From assembly GCA_021781695.1 (NCBI GenBank), contig JAJXWG010000076.1, positions 1 to 7,655 on the forward strand: a DNA stretch of 7,655 bases. Direction: 5' to 3'. Both the position numbers and the translations under genes were made by a program. The notes below the pieces were generated by a model. The model saw nothing but the letters and a program-made list of their open reading frames with translations, searched no databases and had not been told where the DNA came from. The stretch is from Pseudomonadota bacterium (lineage in GTDB: Bacteria; Pseudomonadota; Gammaproteobacteria; Burkholderiales; Gallionellaceae). Shown one piece after another: positions 5,182-7,655 of the stretch (its first letter is position 1; every line of letters starts with the position of its first letter).

Positions 5182-6990
5182 ATGGAATCAATTCAAGAAC
5201 AACTGCTGATCAGCAAGGCGCTGTTGACTGCCACTGCAAGTCTGGCGCGGGGCAGCACGCCTGAAGAAGTGTTGAAAGAAGCCTGCGATGCGCTGGTATC
5301 TTCTTCCCGCCACATCTGCCTTGCCTGGATGTATCTTGGCAATCCGGACAGCGAAACCATCTCCCCTTCCTACACCGTTGGACGGGCTTCCGAATATACC
5401 GAAAAACTGCTCATCGACCTGTCTCCCGAAGCAATGCATGGTCCGGCCAGGCGTTCACTTGCAACGAACAAACCCGTGCTGGTCAATGTCCCGTCCGACC
5501 CAACTTACGGCATATGGCGCAAACGCGCCGTCCAATATGGCCTGCAGGAGGCGCTGACCCTGCCCATCGGCTGCACGGACGAAACCTATCGCGGACTGAT
5601 CGTAATCTTTGCCGATTTGCCAGCATATTTCGAGCAAGTCGGCATAGAGGCATTTGCCGCTTTTTCCCAGCTTGCCGCCGTCGCGCTACAGCAGGCCAAT
5701 CTGAAATTGATGCTGGAAAAAATGGCCAGCATAGACCACACAACCGGTCTACTGAACAGGCGTGCATTCACTGAAATCATCCATCGCGAATATGCGCAAT
5801 CGAAAAGATCCGGTCTTCCTTTCAGCATGCTGCTGATGGACCTGGATCGGTTCAAACTGATCAATGACAATTACGGTCATGAAACAGGCGACAAAATACT
5901 TTGCGGCATCAGCGAGATTTCAAGAAGCACATTGCGCTCTTGCGACTGGATGGGAAGGTGGGGCGGAGAAGAATTTCTCGCGATATTGCCGGACACCGAT
6001 GAAGCCACAGCCCAGGTGATAGCCGAAAGACTGAGGGAGAAAATTGATCAGTTTTCAATTACGCTCAACGGACAAAGCATCAAGGCGACGATGAGCATAG
6101 GCATTTCGAGTTACCCGCAGGATGGCGAGACACCGGACTTCCTGATACGGGCGGCAGATGCGGCGCTGTACGAGGCGAAAAAGACCGGCCGCAACCGCGT
6201 CGTGGCCGCCAAGGAAAAGCATGAAGTCTATTCCATCGCCTCAAAAATAAACAACGCGATTGCAACCAACCGGATGGTGCCCGCCTACCAGGTTATCGTC
6301 GACTTGAAGAGCAGAAAGACAGTCGCTGAAGAGGCTCTGGCAAGGCTGATAGACGAGAACGGCAAACCCATCGACGCCATGCACTTCATCTCTGCCGCAA
6401 CAGAGCTGCAGCTGACGCACATGATAGATTCCGAGATCATCAAACAGACCATGAACCGCTGTGCCGGCAATATCGCAGCAGGCGGGGAACGCATCGCGCA
6501 TTTCGTGAATCTTTCGGGCGACCTTTTGCTTCACCAGGAACTCATCCATGACCTGTTCACGGAAGCCAAGGCTGCCTGCCTGACATGCGGCATCGATCTT
6601 GGCCCGGTAAAGCCGCTGGTGCTCGAAATCACCGAAAGGCAGCTTCTGGGCGACATGAATGCGGTGAAAGTCAAGCTCGCACCCTTCCTGGATTTCGGCA
6701 TGCGCCTGGCTGTGGACGATTTTGGAAGCGGCTATTCGTCGTTCCAGTATCTGGCCGAACTGCCCGTCTCATTTCTCAAGATAGAGGGCAGCTTAATCAA
6801 GCAGATCGGTGACAAGCGCATCAGAAAGATCATCGGGCGCATCAACGACATCGCCAAGGACCTCGACCTGATCACCGTTGCGGAGTTTGTCGAAGATGCG
6901 GACACCGCCGATATCCTGTGCGACATCGGCATAGACTGGGCGCAAGGCTATTTCTTCGGCCGCCCGGTTCTGGATGTCACGCAGACTTGA
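5182..6990 (+). CDS. GAF-GGDEF-EAL cyclic-di-GMP synthase/phosphodiesterase
   Basis: This 602-residue soluble signalling protein has a GAF-like sensor domain (about 15-172), a diguanylate cyclase domain (about 180-342) and an EAL phosphodiesterase domain (about 355-598). No signal peptide or membrane segment is seen. The cyclase keeps DHTTGLLNRRAF (185-196), MDLDRFKLINDNYGH (219-233) and GGEEF (261-265). The RxxD product-inhibition site (252-255) lies exactly five residues before GGEEF. The phosphodiesterase keeps EALAR (384-388), N443, LEITE (481-485), DDFGSGYSS (512-520), K533, E568 and QGYFFGRP (588-595), so every expected metal or catalytic residue is present. Both activities are therefore possible, with the GAF domain probably setting the balance. 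The ligand is unknown. The ATG has only a weak upstream purine stretch. It lies 70 bases after relA in the same direction. Confidence 0.92.
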   Translation: MESIQEQLLISKALLTATASLARGSTPEEVLKEACDALVSSSRHICLAWMYLGNPDSETISPSYTVGRASEYTEKLLIDLSPEAMHGPARRSLATNKPVLVNVPSDPTYGIWRKRAVQYGLQEALTLPIGCTDETYRGLIVIFADLPAYFEQVGIEAFAAFSQLAAVALQQANLKLMLEKMASIDHTTGLLNRRAFTEIIHREYAQSKRSGLPFSMLLMDLDRFKLINDNYGHETGDKILCGISEISRSTLRSCDWMGRWGGEEFLAILPDTDEATAQVIAERLREKIDQFSITLNGQSIKATMSIGISSYPQDGETPDFLIRAADAALYEAKKTGRNRVVAAKEKHEVYSIASKINNAIATNRMVPAYQVIVDLKSRKTVAEEALARLIDENGKPIDAMHFISAATELQLTHMIDSEIIKQTMNRCAGNIAAGGERIAHFVNLSGDLLLHQELIHDLFTEAKAACLTCGIDLGPVKPLVLEITERQLLGDMNAVKVKLAPFLDFGMRLAVDDFGSGYSSFQYLAELPVSFLKIEGSLIKQIGDKRIRKIIGRINDIAKDLDLITVAEFVEDADTADILCDIGIDWAQGYFFGRPVLDVTQT

Positions 6991-7002
6991 AACACGCCTG
7001 AC

Positions 7003-7043
7003 GGGCATGGCAAATTTCCCTGAAAATAAAACTCGTCATGCCC
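7003..7043. repeat. Inverted repeat GGGCATG / CATGCCC between convergent genes
   Basis: Perfect seven-base arms (7003-7009 and 7037-7043) enclose a 27-base AT-rich loop in the gap between the convergent GGDEF-EAL and livF genes. A second small pairing, CCCTC/GAGGG (7046-7050 and 7062-7066), follows at once. These could form a shared transcription end, but neither has a T-run directly after the stem on either strand, so an intrinsic terminator is not established. Confidence 0.3.
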
Positions 7044-7095
7044 ACCCCTCACCCAGAGAGCGAGGGAACAAACGAATGCTTGTGCGATTTTCACT

Positions 7096-7655
7096 TTAAC
7101 CGCCCAGATACGCGCGTCTTACCTCATCGCTGCCAAGCAAGGATTCGCCCGACAAAGCAATGGCTCCGCTTTCCATCACATAGCCGCGGTCGGCTGCCTG
7201 CAAGGCGAGCCTTGCATTCTGTTCGACCAGCAGTATGCTCATACCCTGCGCGGCAACCTCCCTGATCGTCTCGAATATCTTTTTCACCATCAAGGGTGCA
7301 AGCCCCATGCTGGGCTCGTCCAGCATCAAAAGACGCGGGCGGCTCATGAGCGCACGCGCCATGGCAAGCATCTGCTGCTCGCCACCAGACAACGTCCCTG
7401 CCAACTGATCGCGCCGTTCGACCAGGCGCGGAAACAATTCATACATGCGCCGAAGATCTTCCTTTATCTCATTATCGTCGCTGCGACTGTATGCGCCCAT
7501 CAGCAGGTTTTCAGATACAGACAGGCGCGCGAACACGCCGCGTCCTTCGGGCACCAGCGCGATGCCCATTGCTACGCGCTGGTGTGCTGGCACACCGTTC
7601 AGCGTCTTGCCATCAAACTGGATTTGTCCTGAGCCTGGCGGCAGGATACCCGCCA
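7096..7655 (-). CDS. livF: Branched-chain amino acid ABC transporter ATPase LivF-type (partial, N-terminus outside the window)
   Basis: The frame is open from the right edge down to TAA at 7098-7096 and encodes the last 185 residues of an ATPase of about 235. Visible motifs are the Q-loop region LVPEGRGVF, which is distinctive of LivF; the ABC signature LSGGEQQMLAMARAL (about 7392-7350); the Walker B stretch LLMLDEPSMGLAP; the LVEQN segment where LivF has Gln in the H-loop area; and the closing AYLGG typical of LivF C-termini. Walker A lies beyond the edge. LivF and LivG power a high-affinity importer for branched-chain amino acids, amides or urea-type substrates with LivH, LivM and a periplasmic binding protein. 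The rest of that operon should lie upstream, to the right. A GTG at 7593 is internal and not the true start, because the family sequence continues to the edge. Confidence 0.9.
   Translation of the reverse strand, partial: AGILPPGSGQIQFDGKTLNGVPAHQRVAMGIALVPEGRGVFARLSVSENLLMGAYSRSDDNEIKEDLRRMYELFPRLVERRDQLAGTLSGGEQQMLAMARALMSRPRLLMLDEPSMGLAPLMVKKIFETIREVAAQGMSILLVEQNARLALQAADRGYVMESGAIALSGESLLGSDEVRRAYLGG

Overview
The base composition (moderately GC-rich, strong G/C preference at third codon positions) and the protein relatives point to a betaproteobacterium, possibly of the Gallionellaceae/Nitrosomonadales type. That placement is an inference from protein resemblance; the window has no rRNA or other decisive marker. 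No tRNA, rRNA, insertion sequence, CRISPR array or prophage gene is visible, and the region reads as chromosomal housekeeping and signalling DNA.

Layout. (1) At the left edge, the probable tail of a plus-strand gene overlaps a complete PAP2-family membrane phosphatase (59-592). (2) A tightly packed minus-strand operon converges on it. In transcription order it holds a YeiH/UPF0324-type 'putative sulfate exporter' membrane protein (2365-1223), a 50-residue single-pass membrane protein that is easy to overlook (1200-1048), and a universal stress protein (1046-600). (3) A divergent intergenic region of about 310 bp (2366-2674) carries promoter-like and repeat elements for both directions. (4) A plus-strand series follows: an EVE-domain protein with a TTG start, a RelA-type (p)ppGpp synthetase with a degenerate hydrolase domain and no C-terminal ACT domain, and a GAF-GGDEF-EAL cyclic-di-GMP protein in which both catalytic domains look intact. 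(5) At the right edge, on the minus strand, is the C-terminal three quarters of a LivF-type branched-chain amino acid ABC ATPase.

How the genes may work together. The plus-strand block puts an alarmone synthetase 70 bp upstream of a bifunctional cyclic-di-GMP enzyme, so two nucleotide second-messenger systems may be co-expressed. The minus-strand operon couples a transporter to a stress protein through a small membrane protein whose stop codon lies one base from the next start. The most unusual items are that small membrane protein and the ACT-less RelA. I see no convincing evidence of a wholly new multi-gene system.
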